Positions 13,801-25,850 of a DNA stretch of 64,000 nucleotides are shown in pieces. How positions within the stretch are numbered: the stretch's first letter is position 1; every line of letters begins with the position of its first letter. The notes below the pieces were generated by a model. It ran no database searches and was not told the DNA's origin. It saw nothing but the letters and a program-made list of their open reading frames with translations. Source of the DNA: Progne subis subis (Eukaryota; Chordata; Aves; Passeriformes; Hirundinidae); contig JAKJHU010000076.1 of NCBI GenBank assembly GCA_022316685.1, positions 2,180,001 through 2,244,000 on the forward strand, written 5' to 3'. The translations under genes were made by a program, and so were the position numbers.

Positions 13801-16800
13801 CTTGGTCCTGGCAATTCCCCAGTCTGAACCTGCTGGTTTTGGAGAAGTGTGGGCATATAACTGTTTTCATGGCCCTATGGGTGCTTGTAGAAGGAAGCCA
13901 TTTTGGGAGGTGCCAAAGGTGCTATGAAGTCCAAGGATATAGAGTATGCTTTGTGCCTCTTTGGGGCAAGACCCAATGGACAGAAGTCCCCAAACCAGTA
14001 TTTTTGTAGAGGAATATTTCACCTGGATTTTATATCTGTATATACAGTCTCAAAGAAGTGACCCACTTTCAAACAAGGAATGAGAAGAAGCACAAACAGA
14101 GGGCAATGGAATTGTACAGGATTTCAGCAGAAACACATTTGGGTCATCGTGTGCCTTTTTTGTTTATTTCTTTTGTTGCTTAGGTAAGCAACTATTGTGA
14201 GAAATAAATGGCTCAACAATCCTACCCTTCTACAAGTGGGCAGGATTATTTTTTTCCACACCCCCCACCCTCCCTCCACCAGCAATATGTGAATAAGGGT
14301 ATTGCTGGGAAGATGAAGGAATGCTGATCCAAGACAACATGTTGCCCTCTGATTTGATCCATTATGCACATCTTTGCCATCCAGGATTATAAAGAGACCA
14401 ACTTTATCTTATCTAAAAAGTGATTGATGCAGAACAAGTGTTGCAAGGCTCAGTGGTAAACCTTTTACTTGCACTTCTCTGCCCAGATGCTGGCTCTGTA
14501 ACCCAGGATGGACTGTCAGGACACAGACATTTAAATGTGTATTTCATAGCTGTGTCTCAATGTGACCCTTTTGACTCTGGTGTTATCAAATATCTTTTGA
14601 GCTTTGCACTCCTGGAGTGTGACATTGCGAATCCCTTCATAAAGTAACAGCTGTCTGTTCCAATAGTCTGCTGGCCTCTTGTTCAATTTGTGCATCAGTA
14701 GAAGTCTCTGCTTCAGTAGTGTGTGTGAGAGTTGGGTCTGACTGCCCTTATTTCATTCTCTCATTGCCTGTTGCACTTTGGAAGGTATACAGGGCATGAG
14801 ACTGTGGCTAGCATGCCACCACACCACTAGTTTCCATTTCTGTTCTGCTTGATGTTAAATCTTCATCAGCTGTTCTGGAAAATATTATGTGCAATGAAAG
14901 ACTTTCTATTTGCAATATAATATTCATGTTTGGAATCTGTGTGAAGGCCGTGCCTGTGACAGTTTTCTTGCTAAATGAGAGAGAACTCACCTTTTTCATA
15001 TTTTCACAGTGTCCTTTTTTTTTTTTTTTTTTGGCCCCCCTTATGTTTTGATGATTTGCAGATTAGGCATGTTTTAAGTCAGCAGTGAAATTCACTGTGC
15101 CCTGGGGACCACCATCTAAGGGTAATTTTAGGCCTTGGCTCCCTGACTTAGCAGACGCAGGTGGATACATCTGCTGTGCACACAAGCCTCTTGAGAAACA
15201 GCACACAAAGCCAAGCAAGAAGGCAACACAACATATTATTCCTGCAAATGCCTGAACTCAACAGAACAGTGGTTGTGAAAGTGTGCGGTGTGCTGATTGA
15301 ATCTGCCTGAAAGCGTGTAATTGCACCCATTGTTCATTCAGTCAAAATGATGAAAACTGGTCCATTTTTTTCCTTCTTCCCTCCCTTTCTCTCCTTTTGT
15401 AATATGTGACTTTTTCTGTACCTTCTTCTTTGTGTCCTCTTTGCCAAATGAAAATGCTGCCTGGCATTAATGGTTATACTCTGAAATAACATTGCAGGCT
15501 GTAATAACATTCCGTGAGAAGTAAGCTGTTATTTTTCAAAATGTGCGTTATGTACAAGACTAGGTAATATGTCAAAGTTCTTTGCCTCCTTTAATGTGGA
15601 ACACTGCTTCTCTGTTTATCTCCATAATGCTGAAGCAACAACATGTTGCCACCGTTTATCAAATTTTCAATATATTTTGAATATTTTAATTTATTTTTTT
15701 ACATTTAAAAAACTTCTTCCTCCTGTTTATGTCAAACAAAAATGTCCAGAACTGTAAAATGACTGAACATGTGTTGCTGTTGTTGGGAAGGAGTTTGTTT
15801 TTGTCCTCTACACTGCTTCTAGGTTTTAAGTTGCTCTCAAGGCTCTCTTGTGGAGTTACACTATCTCTCAGTTTTAAGGTTTAATCATTAAGGCTTCTTT
15901 AGATAGCTTTCTGGTCAGACAGAACCTCCAACAGAAACCACCAGCTGTATTATTTAGATCTTCTTGCCGCAGAAAGCTCATCTTTATAGCAGTATCAAGG
16001 AATTTATTAGCCTGAACTAATGCCACATTTTACAAAATATGCCAGACAATGGAAATACCATCCCAACGGCACTTTTGTACGTACAGTTGGTATGAACTGT
16101 GTCTCTGGGAACTAAGCCAGTTTGTCAGCCATTCTTCCTAATTTTTGTGCTGTTCAGAGTGTTTGCTGTGATGGGAGTTTGTAAACACTTCCCAGACTTC
16201 CAGATGGAACCACAGTCCCTTTCTTCTCTATTTCAAAACTATCATGGCTGATGCAAGACCCAAGTGAAGCAGGTAACAGAACTGGGGAACTAGTGTAGAC
16301 TCATTGCTTCCTTTTTCTATGTCAGAGCTCTGTAAAGCAAGATTTATTGCTGCTGATGCTACTAGGCAATGGCTGTCATCTGTGGCATAGCGAATAGGAA
16401 TGCTTGTGAGGAGTTCAGTCTCTCCAGGGAGCCCAAATTACCCTTCCCAATAATTTCATTACTTGGCAGGAACAGATAGTGTGCTCTTTCAACAGTGAAG
16501 CTAAGCCTCAGAGGGCTCTTACTCCTGCCTGCCAGGCCGTGTTTGCCCGGGCCTGTCCCTCCACCATGAGACCACAGAGCTCAGAGTCAGTCACGCTGCC
16601 TGACACCATGACGTGATCATCACAACGTTCTGCACTTCCATAAATGACTCACTTTTTGACTGCAGGCAAGTCACATTCTCAGGTGCCTCAGTTTCTCTGT
16701 GAAACTCACTTCCCTTTTTGAGGAGGTAGTGAAGGCTGGGTAATATTTGATTAATACTTCCAGAAACAGGGATAATTATAATCTCCACCCCTTCTTTCCT

Positions 16801-18325
16801 GTGACAGTACCATGAAATGTAATCAGTAACAATCTGTCACTTAGAACTAAATTTAAAAAGCCTTAAGAGGTAAAATGGAACTATTGTAGATGCTAGAGAC
16901 TAAAAGATTTAAGAGGTAGAAGTGAGCTAGTTTGGATAACTATTTTTTTTATTTTTCTAGTCGCAAAATTATTCAGTACATGCAACTGGTAAATAAAACT
17001 TAAAAATGTAAACTCTAAATCTAAATTTCACCTCGGGTAATCCCTAGGAGACACAAGTCAGGGAAAAGGTCTGTAAATGTCTATCTTGAGCAGTCCTAGG
17101 AAGATGACAGTACGAGAAGAATGATGTAAGGACACTCTTACTCTCAGAATCAGGGCTGCTTCTAGTGGTGCACGTGGACACTCTAACGGTTGGAGGCCCT
17201 GTATTTTTAACTTCAAGATGAATCTTTCCTCTGAACGTCAATTTGTTTTACATTTTGGTAGAAAACATCTAAACACATGTAATTAAATCACAATTTAAAA
17301 TCCCACAAAAGGAATTTCAATTGTTTTGAACCTCTCTTACTGAGTATCCACACGACCATATGTGAATGCAAACGCCGTCCCTTGAAATTAATTTTGTGTC
17401 AATAGCATGTGTATGGGAACTCAGCAGATATTTGCTTATACAATGAGATGGGTGACAAGAAAATACTTATGATTTGATGGAAAGAATGTAAAAACCATTT
17501 GTCAACTACTCAGTAAGGTGAGTCCTAGATATACTTAACGATTTGCTTGATGCTGGTATGCATTTCCTAATTTATTGGATGCCTGCTTCCTTCATAAAGT
17601 AAATTATGTATCATTAATCTTGCTTGGAAGCTGTTACCTTCAAGATAATTTAGTGATTATTTTCTTAGATAATCTACTAGTTAGGAAAGTATGATGTGAT
17701 CAATACAGAGAAGTAATCTCGCTATCAATGATTTATGTGTGTACATGTACTATATATGCCACACCACACCTGACCTCTCCTCTCAAAAGCATTCACATTT
17801 GTTTTGGGGAGTGAAATATTTTATTTCACATCTTTTGGCACTCAATGTTGATAGCAGCTAAGATTTATAATGGCAAAGGGAGCACCTTGATTGATTCCTA
17901 CACTCATCTACCTAAACATTTCTAAAATGTGGGAAATTAGCACTGATTCTTCAATAACCTCTGTGAAGCCAAAGCCATGAATCAGTGTGCACTGCAAGAT
18001 ATGGGCCATAATCAGTGTTGGGAGGACAGATTGATTCTTGATTCAAGAAAGCAATTAAACATGTGCTTAACTTTGAGCACACTTTATGCCGATAGCAATC
18101 AGCTCCACAGAATCCATGCGGTTTTATAGCACAGCACTGGAGCTCTGAGAGGACAGTTCAGAGCCCATCCTACTCACCTGGAAATCACAGGAGGTTGTTG
18201 CAAGAATGACTGACATGAGTGTAAGGAAGTGATCTGAGCAGGGACAGGTGGTGCTTGTTTGCCTGCTAGATAACTGTGTCCATGTGCACTCCCGCAGTGC
18301 GAGGATGCACTGGAGCTTTGCCTGA

Positions 18326-18330
18326 GCCTG
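18326..18330. repeat. 5-bp target-site duplication (left)
   Basis: GCCTG immediately before the solo LTR, repeated exactly at 18969-18973. Confidence 0.8.
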
Positions 18331-18968
18331 TGTCCTAGGGTGACTTTATGATGCTTGTGTCCCCAGTCGTCTGCTCTGTTTGTGCTGTATATTGAGTTCT
18401 GTGCCTTTAAGACTGGTTCTAAGAGCAAGGAGAAGCACAGAGTTTGTTTTGAGAAAACTGCCTGACTGCTCCACATTCTTCTCCAGATAAGGTGTTCCGG
18501 CAGAGGCTTGGAAAGACTGCAGGACAGAGATGTTTTTGCTTTTAGTTAGTTTCAGCTAGCTAGGACAGAGAAGTTCCCTGGACTGTTTTTTTTTCCTTTT
18601 TCCTGGAACTGTTTAAACCTGCTCTGGACAGAAAACCCAGGGGAGCACTGGGGGCTGCACCTGCGGCCCACCGGGGCCTGGAGCTCGGCATTTTCCAGCA
18701 GCGCTGGAGGGACTGGGACTGAGGAGAGACTGAGAGAGAGCTGAGCTACACCCACGGCAAGGACTTTCTCAATTTGCCATCTTGCTCCAGAAGGAGAGGT
18801 TTATTGTTTTATATTATTAATTCTTTATACTTGTATGCACTATGTTTGTTAAGTAAAATAGTTTTTTCCACTTTTCCCCAAGGAAAGTCTTCACCGGACC
18901 TTTTGCATTTGCTCCCCGGAGGGATCCCATTCAGGAGTTTTCTCCCATATTTGCCCTAAACCAGGACA
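18331..18968 (+). mobile_element. Solo LTR, ERV-L-like, 638 bp
   Basis: Begins TGTCCT and ends AGGACA, a 6-bp perfect terminal inverted repeat with the TG...CA ends that retroviral integrase needs, flanked by identical 5-bp GCCTG duplications. No internal retroviral sequence remains, so this is a solo LTR left by LTR-LTR recombination. The plus orientation is inferred from resemblance to the LTRs of the provirus at 42492-49022. Both share a GC-rich middle, then a T-rich segment ending in TTTTCCCC, then an end of the AAACC(A)G-AGGACA type. The 5-bp duplication and this likeness suggest the class III (ERV-L) lineage. The 60-76-codon frames inside are incidental. Confidence 0.88.
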
Positions 18969-18973
18969 GCCTG
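18969..18973. repeat. 5-bp target-site duplication (right)
   Basis: GCCTG, identical to 18326-18330. Confidence 0.8.
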
Positions 18974-20249
18974 CCAGGGATGGTGGAGTGCTCCAGTGTG
19001 ACTGCCTAGTGAACTCGTTCTCAAACAGAGCCTGGAGGCCACTGTTGCAAACACTACAAGGCCAGAAATTATGGTCTAAGGATGCAGCAAAGACAAAACT
19101 CAGTGTTTTCTTGGAGGTAGAGTCTGTTGAATCAGACCTTGTTCAGCAGATGCTCAAACATCTTCACGGGCAAGAAATATTCTTTCCTTCCAGCTTGGTT
19201 GCATTTCTAACCTGATATTCCTGCTACAGTAATAAAAAATGGGGACGGGATCTATTTGCTTTTGGTGGAAAATGTAGCTTAATGAGAAAGTAAAGAGGTT
19301 TGAAGAAAGTATGGTTCTGCTTGTGTCATCTCCCCAGCTGCAAGGTTTTGAAAGAAACTGGGTAAATAAGTATATCTTTGATGAAGTCCACTTCCATTGC
19401 CTTCTATGAATTTGCTGGTTCAAATTAGAGCTGGAAATATAATTATTACTACTTTCCAGAGGCAGATATTTCTATCATGGCTCTAAACCAAAGGGATGTT
19501 TTTGTTGGCAGTCTCCTCTCAGGAGATGTTCAGGCAGATGAGACAGATAAATCAGTGGTGTGATGCAACTGAAATTAAAAGGCTAACACCTGTTCTCTGT
19601 TACGTCCATTTATACCATGTAAATGACAGTGGAGCTTGCTCTGCGCTCTTCTTCCATGGGAGAGTATGGTACAAGAGGTAAGAGAAATATCTGAACTTTG
19701 GATTGTCCAGCTAAAGTTGATTTTTGAACTTTTAAGGTTTACTTATCACTGAAGCTAATGTGTTCCAGAAAAAGCTGTCTCACTTTGTGACCTTCTAATG
19801 ACTAACTATTCTGCTCTATTTCATTTTTTATTTCACACCTCTCACCTTTGTATTTGGATGTCTCTGAGACAAACACCTTGAAAAGTGATTGAATTCAAAG
19901 GACTTCAAGTTTCTCCCTAACTTTAGTTTTATAGAAACCCATTTTTTGCTCCAGTTAGCTGGCCTCTTGGAGATTGCTTTCTGACAGTAACCTGCGAACA
20001 CTGCAGCTTATTATCCTACAGGATCAAAGGACAAGATTTTTTTTGCAAGGGAGCCTTTTCCAATCTTATATCAACCATAGTAGCAGAGAATCTGCACACA
20101 GACAGTTGAACACATTTGGGCTTTAGGATGTAAAGGATTATTTCATTATTTTTTCACCTTAGAAAATGTAGCTTGAAAGATGGCTTGAGTCATTTCACAA
20201 GACATAATGGGATAAAAAGGTATACATCACTTTGATATATATAGACAAC
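18974..20249. other. Non-coding spacer
   Basis: No gene, repeat family or structured element recognised between the solo LTR and the CR1 copy. All open frames are 89 codons or shorter and unrecognisable. Confidence 0.6.
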
Positions 20250-20796
20250 ACAGAATTGTAGAATAATTCAAATTGGAAAGGACCTTTAAGATCATTCAGT
20301 CCAACAATTTACCCAACACTACCAACCAAGTCCAGCACTAAATAATGCCCCTGAATGCCACATCTACACATCTTTAAAGACCTCTGACTCAACCACTTCT
20401 CTGGGCAGCCTGTTCCTATGCTTGGAAATCCTTTCTGCAAAGAAATTTTTCCTAATAACCCATCTAAACCTTCCCTGACACATCCTGAAGTAATTTCTTC
20501 TTGTCCTATTGCTTGTTACTTGGGAAAAGAGACCAACACCCACCTTGCTACAGCCTTTCAGATACTTGTGGGGAGAGATATGATCTGCCCTGAGTCTCCT
20601 TTTCTCCAGGCTAAACAACTCTCACTCCCCTAAGCAAGCCACTCCTTGTAAGGGGTGTGTTCCAGACCCTTCATCATCTTTGTTACCAGGAGGCAGAGTT
20701 CCAGCCTCTCTGTCCCCAGCTTGGAGCACTGCGTGGGGTTTCTGTGGCCAAACTGCAGTACCCAGCACTCGGTCTTGTTAAACTCTGTGGAGCTGG
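20250..20796 (-). mobile_element. CR1 LINE 3' fragment, 5'-truncated
   Basis: Read on the plus strand it opens with the reverse complement of an avian CR1 3' end: a degraded GAATTGTAGAAT-type start, then TTGGAAAGGACCTTTAAGATC, then a line about a group of transient defects typical of CR1 (GGCAGCCTGTTCC, CTTCTTGTCCTATTGCTTGTTAC, TTCTCCAGGCTAAACAA, CAGCACTCGGTCTTGTTAAA). The element is therefore on the minus strand and truncated at its 5' end, which lies on the right near 20796, as usual for CR1. It covers the distal end of ORF2 and the 3' UTR and has no intact reading frame. CR1 lacks target duplications of fixed length, so the boundary is approximate. Confidence 0.9.
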
Positions 20797-20802
20797 TGTT
20801 GA

Positions 20803-20831
20803 GTATATAACAGATGCTATCTGTTATATAC
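20803..20831. other. Perfect 12-bp inverted repeat, 5-nt loop
   Basis: GTATATAACAGA (20803-20814), loop TGCTA, then its exact reverse complement at 20820-20831. It sits a few bases beyond the truncated end of the CR1 copy. Function unknown; could be a replication-slippage palindrome made at the insertion junction. Confidence 0.85.
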
Positions 20832-21893
20832 GAGACATTGTATGGCCACCTGCTGCCTATTGTAAAGAGCATGGAACAAAGCCTTTCATTCAAAAAATGG
20901 CAGATTTGCCTGGATGCATACAGGATCAGCTTGTCTTTGCTTATATCCAAAATCATCCAGATCCTCCCAATTTCTGTTCACCCATTTTACGTGGTTAAAT
21001 TTTCCTTAATTAAGTTTTCTAGAAAACAGTATCTCCTGTTAGTCATGCCTAGAAATGCATTGAGTGGAGGGTTAACAGTTCTGAGATCTGAAGTATAGCT
21101 GTTACTTCACCTGTCTGCTCCTTAATGGCTAATGGAAGACATTTCTGGAATACAGCAAACATGGATCCCTGCACTGAGATGAGTGTTTTACCCCATATCC
21201 TTTTATTCAGTGACTTAGTCATAAGAGCTGTCACTTTAGAGACGGGAGACTGAGATTAATTTTCTCTCTGCCTGAGAAGGTTTGAAGCTGCATCTCCCAC
21301 ACTAATGTTCTGAATATCAGTCAATTAAATATCATGGGGTGAATAATCTTTTTCCCTTTTAACTGTACCAGTTCATATAGAAAAAATAAGCATCTGAAAA
21401 TCTGGATGGGGAAAAGACAAGGATATTACTGCTTCAGAATTACAAAACTACAGGGGAAACAGAAAAAATATTTGGCTTCAGTAAACCTTATGTGAATATT
21501 CACTGAAATTATACAGACACTGGAGCTCTGGTCTCCCCTTTGCCAGATGGGTGGCGCAACCATCTGTGTTTTCTGTGGATTTCAGAGGACAAAAAGGTCC
21601 TAAAATGTTGATTTTTTACAATGCTTGATTCTGGTTGCAAGGGCCAACTACCTTTGAGAATCTAGCACTGACTTTTTGCAGTAGCTGGGGTGTTTTATAG
21701 TTAGCAATTATGGAAATTATCTATTATAATTTGCATTTTTATATACTTCATTCACTTAGCTGAATAATTATAGCTTAGGATTTAATTATCCCAAACACAT
21801 ATCCTTCTTGCCTCTAATTTTAGTCTGTTCTACTACACCTGTCTCTCATCTGCTGTGTTCATCTCAGTCACAATATGATTGGAACGCATTTCA
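20832..21893. other. Non-coding spacer
   Basis: Nothing recognisable between the two CR1 copies; no frame with a family motif. Confidence 0.6.
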
Positions 21894-21923
21894 TGGAATC
21901 ATAGAATGGATTGGGTGGGAAGG
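21894..21923 (-). mobile_element. CR1 LINE 3' end, left part of a split copy
   Basis: TGGAATCATAGAATGGATT... is the reverse complement of the CR1 terminal octamer region and adjoining 3' UTR. It stops abruptly in GGAAGG, where a solo LTR is inserted. The same CR1 copy resumes at 22835 with GGAAGG followed by GACCACAAAGATCACCTGG, so both parts are one element. Confidence 0.85.
21918..21923. repeat. 6-bp target-site duplication (left)
   Basis: GGAAGG, repeated exactly at 22835-22840. It lies inside CR1 sequence. Confidence 0.85.
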
Positions 21924-22834
21924 TGTGGAATGCTTCGATCTTCTTTGGGGAATTCCCAGGGTTCTGCCTTGGAAGAATGGACCATTGAGTTTCCCTGCTT
22001 GGACTGAAAGAAAGGTGCTTTGCACCCTGTGGTCAGCCCCAGTCTCTCCTCTCCCCGTGCCCCTGGTTCTCGTGGTTTCTCCTTTCCCTTTTTCCCTATT
22101 GGTGGTGGCAACCTGGGTGGCCAGCCCTGCCCCTTGAACTGTCCCCATGCCTGCAGGTCATTGGCCGCTGACCCCATACCTAAACTGGGACACAGCACGC
22201 GGCCTGGCCTTTGTCCCTGATCTTCCCTTTGGCACCTGGAATAAACCTGGCTGGAACTGAATCATACCAAGGCTCTTCTTGCCTCTCCTTACTGAGCCTG
22301 GCTGTGGCGTGTGTGGATGTGTGAGCTTGATTGCTTTGCCTGATTTCCTCCCAAGTGGCTTTTCCACAAGAGATGCTTATGGGGATATAGGCAGCATCTA
22401 CATCTGTTACCCTGGTTTTTCTGAGTTTTTTATTTAGCCTTTTGAATTTCATAATGGAGTCAGATATTTTAGTTACTGTACAATATTAGAGCAGTTTTCT
22501 ACCTTTCCCACAGATGTAACATAAACAAATCCTTTGTTTTTCATTCTTTGTCCTTTGTTTGCATATTTCTAACCTGAAAAACAACTGTAACTGACAGTGG
22601 GTCTGGCCACTGAGGCTGAGGGGTGGAAACCCAAAAAGCCAATCTTCTGCCAGACCCACAAATGTATAAAAAGTAAAGAATAAACAAAGAGGCTCTCTTC
22701 CTCTTCCTCCTCTCTCTGCTCTCGGAGCAGTGAGCTGGAATCTGAAGGACCTCTGCATTGCAAAGATCTCTTGTCTACGCGTGATTGCTTTGTGTGTCTC
22801 GGTGACAAACATCATCTAAAAGCACACCGCTACA
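21924..22834 (+). mobile_element. Solo LTR, class II (ERVK/alpha-beta)-like, 911 bp
   Basis: Starts TGTGGAATGC and ends CACCGCTACA, so it has TG...CA ends, and it is bounded by perfect 6-bp GGAAGG duplications that interrupt a CR1 copy. Internal signals fix the plus orientation: a CCAAT box at about 22639-22643, a TATA box TATAAAAA at 22665-22672 and an AATAAA at 22679-22684, followed by a CT-rich segment and about 100 bp of R/U5. A further AATAAA lies at 22240-22245. The 6-bp duplication is typical of alpha- and betaretrovirus-like elements. No internal retroviral sequence remains. Overlapping open frames of up to 109 codons on both strands reflect its higher GC and are not genes. Confidence 0.88.
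22665..22672 (+). promoter_or_regulatory. LTR TATA box
   Basis: TATAAAAA about 25 bp downstream of a CCAAT motif within the 911-bp solo LTR; the predicted start of transcription would lie near 22695. Activity unknown. Confidence 0.6.
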
Positions 22835-22840
22835 GGAAGG
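22835..22840. repeat. 6-bp target-site duplication (right)
   Basis: GGAAGG, identical to 21918-21923; marks where the host CR1 resumes. Confidence 0.85.
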
Positions 22841-23122
22841 GACCACAAAGATCACCTGGTTCCAACACCCTTTCACTAGACCAGGTTGTTCAGAGCCCCA
22901 TTCAGCCTGGCTTTGAAGTACCTCCAGGATCCACAGCTTCTCTAGGCAAGCTGTGCCAGTGCTACACCACACTCACAGTAAAGATTTTTTACCAAACATT
23001 TGATCTTAAACGCCCTCTCTTTTAGTTTGAAGCCATTCCCCTTGTCCTGTTGCTACATGCCCTTGTAAAAAGGCTCTTTCCATCTTTCTTGTAGGCTCCC
23101 TTCAGGTATTGGAAGGTATTTG
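22841..23122 (-). mobile_element. CR1 LINE, right part of the split copy
   Basis: Continues the CR1 3' region after the LTR: GACCACAAAGATCACCTGG, the AACACCC block, CAGGTTGTTCAGAGCCCC, CTTGTCCTGTTGCTACATGC and CTCCCTTCAGGTATTGGAAGG, all characteristic of the reverse complement of CR1. Truncated near 23122. No coding capacity. Confidence 0.88.
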
Positions 23123-23937
23123 TCATCTATACCTTTCTGTTACTAAGATTTCTGATCTCCGTGTCAATGACTCTTTTGTTCTCTGAGCTGTTTCAATTTG
23201 TATACCATTCTCAAAATTTTCTTAGAAGTTATTTTTTTCTCTTTTTGATGATGTTCCCCCTGATTTAATATAAATAAAACCATATTGTAGATCTAATAAT
23301 TTTAAGCAATATCTCTTCCTTCTTGAGATCATTGTTTTTTAAAACCTTTTTGGAATATAAAGTGAAATATAAATATTTTTAGAATGTGAAAAAGTCACTC
23401 TAAAGGAGAAACCGCTAACAATGCAGAACAGAAATTTTGAACTTCTTCACTTGCAACTCAGCCAGATCTGTGGTTGAAAAGAGAGCTGAAAAATCTTCTG
23501 ATGACAAGCTATGCCATTAAACTTCCTGGCAACTTCATTTCTTATCAATGTGGCAGTCCTACAAAGACAGTGTTTTGATTCTCCTGTTTGATTTTCTTGT
23601 TCTTGGCTTAACGGTGCTGACTGATACACAATTTATGAAATTTTTATTTTAAGAAGAGACATTCCTCTCTCAAAATAGCTGAATATTTTGAGCTCTCCAG
23701 AATATATTGAATTTTGCTATGTTGTCAGCTCTTGCTGAATGCCAGTAGAATATCTGCCTCTGGCACAGTTACAGTGGTCAAAGTTATGTTCTTGAGATCT
23801 GAAGGTAAATAAAAACTGTTTGCAACTGTTGAGCAATATCTGCAGCTCTTGGAGAGTAGAACAAAGAAGACTGCAACACAAGCCATATTATTTATTTCCT
23901 TTACATTCCTTTGTTAAACCAAAATATACATAGAAAG

Positions 23938-24031
23938 CTTTTTTTTTCCTTTCTTTTTTTTTTTTTTTTTTGTGGGTTTTTTTAGTTTTTTTTGTTTTGT
24001 TTTTTGTTTTTTGTTTTTGTTTTTGTTTTTG
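23938..24031. repeat. T-rich tract with (TTTTTG)n
   Basis: Long T runs followed by TTTTG/TTTTTTG/TTTTTG units, nearly free of A and C. Simple repeat. Confidence 0.9.
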
Positions 24032-25744
24032 TAGGTGGTGTCCATTGCAGCTGCCAAAGTATAAAATTATGGAGCTAAACCACTTTGCTGAAATGATGTC
24101 CAAGGCTAATTCCTCTGTCACAGGGCATCCTACATCTGGACACACGAAAACTATTTATGGGAGAGTCCCCCATGGGTAGGATCACTGCATGTGATTGGCA
24201 TATGAAGAAAATTCCAACATACTAAAGTTTGGAAATACAGTCTCTGTGTAGAAGTTATTGCTGGGAGGCATATGTCTCATTGTGACCTGCTGGGCTATAT
24301 ACTGTTAAATCTGGAAAAGAACAGGAGTGTGATTATGAAAATGAGGCTAGATACCTGTGAAAAAGCAAGCAGCAATTTTCCTGGGATATGACACTGTAAG
24401 TACAGAGCACTCAATACCAGCCAGGTGGAAGGTTGTAGTAGCTGTTTAAAATCAACTGGGTTTAATCAGTCAAGCAGCACATTTTTGGGAAATGTGATTT
24501 TGTTTTCAAAGTAGGTTGGACAGCAGGTTTCTCTGTAATGTATTCCACAGCATTGCCAGCCTCCAGCCATTAGCTGTGGATGGATTTACCCTGAATTACC
24601 ATGGTGAACCCAAGGTTCAGATTTCAGCCTTATGTATTTATTGTGAATAATATCGTGAATAAGATTTCAGAGTTCAGGGAAAATTTGGAACTGGGTATAG
24701 TGACACTGGTAACTTGAGTCACTGCATGAGCCCAAGCTACAGTATGTCTGTATAGGGGACAAGGAGTGGAAGGAATAGAAGAGTTCTTGAGGTTATGCTG
24801 TATCCCTGGGATCTTCCTCCACGCCTTTGCCTTTGTGAGTTGTTGATGAACAGTGATGATAAGGGCATCACACTGCTGATACAGACACAACAACCTGTCT
24901 CTTCAACAACACCACTGGGAGCAGTATGCTGCTACTAGCTCAAGGGAATCCCTACTCTACATTAGATTTCCATAAAATACCAACATCTCCACTGTCCCAA
25001 TTTTTGATTTCAAGATGTTCTGTGATCTGAGCCTGAAAACTACAGGGTCACCTAAAACTTCAGGAGCAGAGTGCTCAAAGACTTCTCTGTTAGAGATAAG
25101 TTATACACAGCAAGAGTGAAACTTGCATGTGTTGGAAGTAGAACACTTGCTGAGGTCTGATGACTGTGATCATGATGGACCTCAAAACTATCTCAGACAT
25201 CACTAAAATTTATAATGGTCTGCTGTTTAACTACCTTTGGTAATTGGCAGCTGAAATACAGAAAATGTTCAATAAGTTACTGAACCATAAGCCAACATGA
25301 AAACCTAATCTGCTCTGAGTAGTAAAGCAAGAAGCAGAGAATCCACTTTGAGAAGCATCAGTGATGTGCAAGTGCCAGTAAGGTGCTTCTAAAACATGTA
25401 ATGACACTATGGTAGAAGAGGGAATAGAACAATCTGAGCAATAAAATGTCTTACATTTCCCATCAATTTCCCTTTTCAGTTTTTAGAATTAAATTCAAGG
25501 GATATTCTGGTTGAAAAGTGTTTGAGCAAGACCACTTACTCCCTTTCCTAAAATAAAGTGTTTTTTTCTACTATGAGTCACTCAACTTTTATTCCATCTC
25601 CAGCAGCATGCAGACTGTTGGCTATACTGGTAGGTGGTAGCAGGTCTTTGTAGGAAGTAACAGAATAAGCAGTTCATGACTCCCAGTTCAGAAAATTCTC
25701 CCTTCTAAAATCCTCTCTTCTAAAACAGAAATGGTGCAGGGACC

Positions 25745-25745
25745 A

Positions 25746-25784
<39 letters not shown>

Positions 25785-25850
25785 ACAAACAAACAAACAA
25801 AAACAAAACAAAAAAAACCCCAAAACAAAACAAAAAAAACCCACCACCAA
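25745..25850. repeat. (CAA)n microsatellite grading into (CAAA)n and C/A tract
   Basis: About 12 CAA units at 25749-25783, then CAAA units, then CAAAACAAAAAAACCCC-type sequence with only C and A. The plus-strand frame gives polyglutamine, the minus strand poly-valine or poly-cysteine; neither is a gene. Confidence 0.95.

Larger units (their letters stand above)
1..18325. other. Non-coding AT-rich DNA, no gene recognised
   Basis: I find no exon, RNA gene or identifiable transposon in this stretch. Open frames are short (about 110 codons at most, one of 133 that reads through a C/A tract), lack recognisable motifs and occur on both strands as expected by chance. It has simple A-rich runs (listed separately), short T runs at 4339-4350 and 11899-11911, and an 18-T run at 15015-15032. 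A strong polypyrimidine tract ending in CACAG near 4358 looks like a splice acceptor, but the frame after it matches no family I know. It could be intergenic or a long intron. Confidence 0.6.

Noticed and set aside
21924..22368. A shorter 445-bp LTR with TGTGGAA/TTCCACA ends
   Set aside because: No target duplication at 22369; the true right end is 22834, shown by the GGAAGG duplication and the resumption of CR1.
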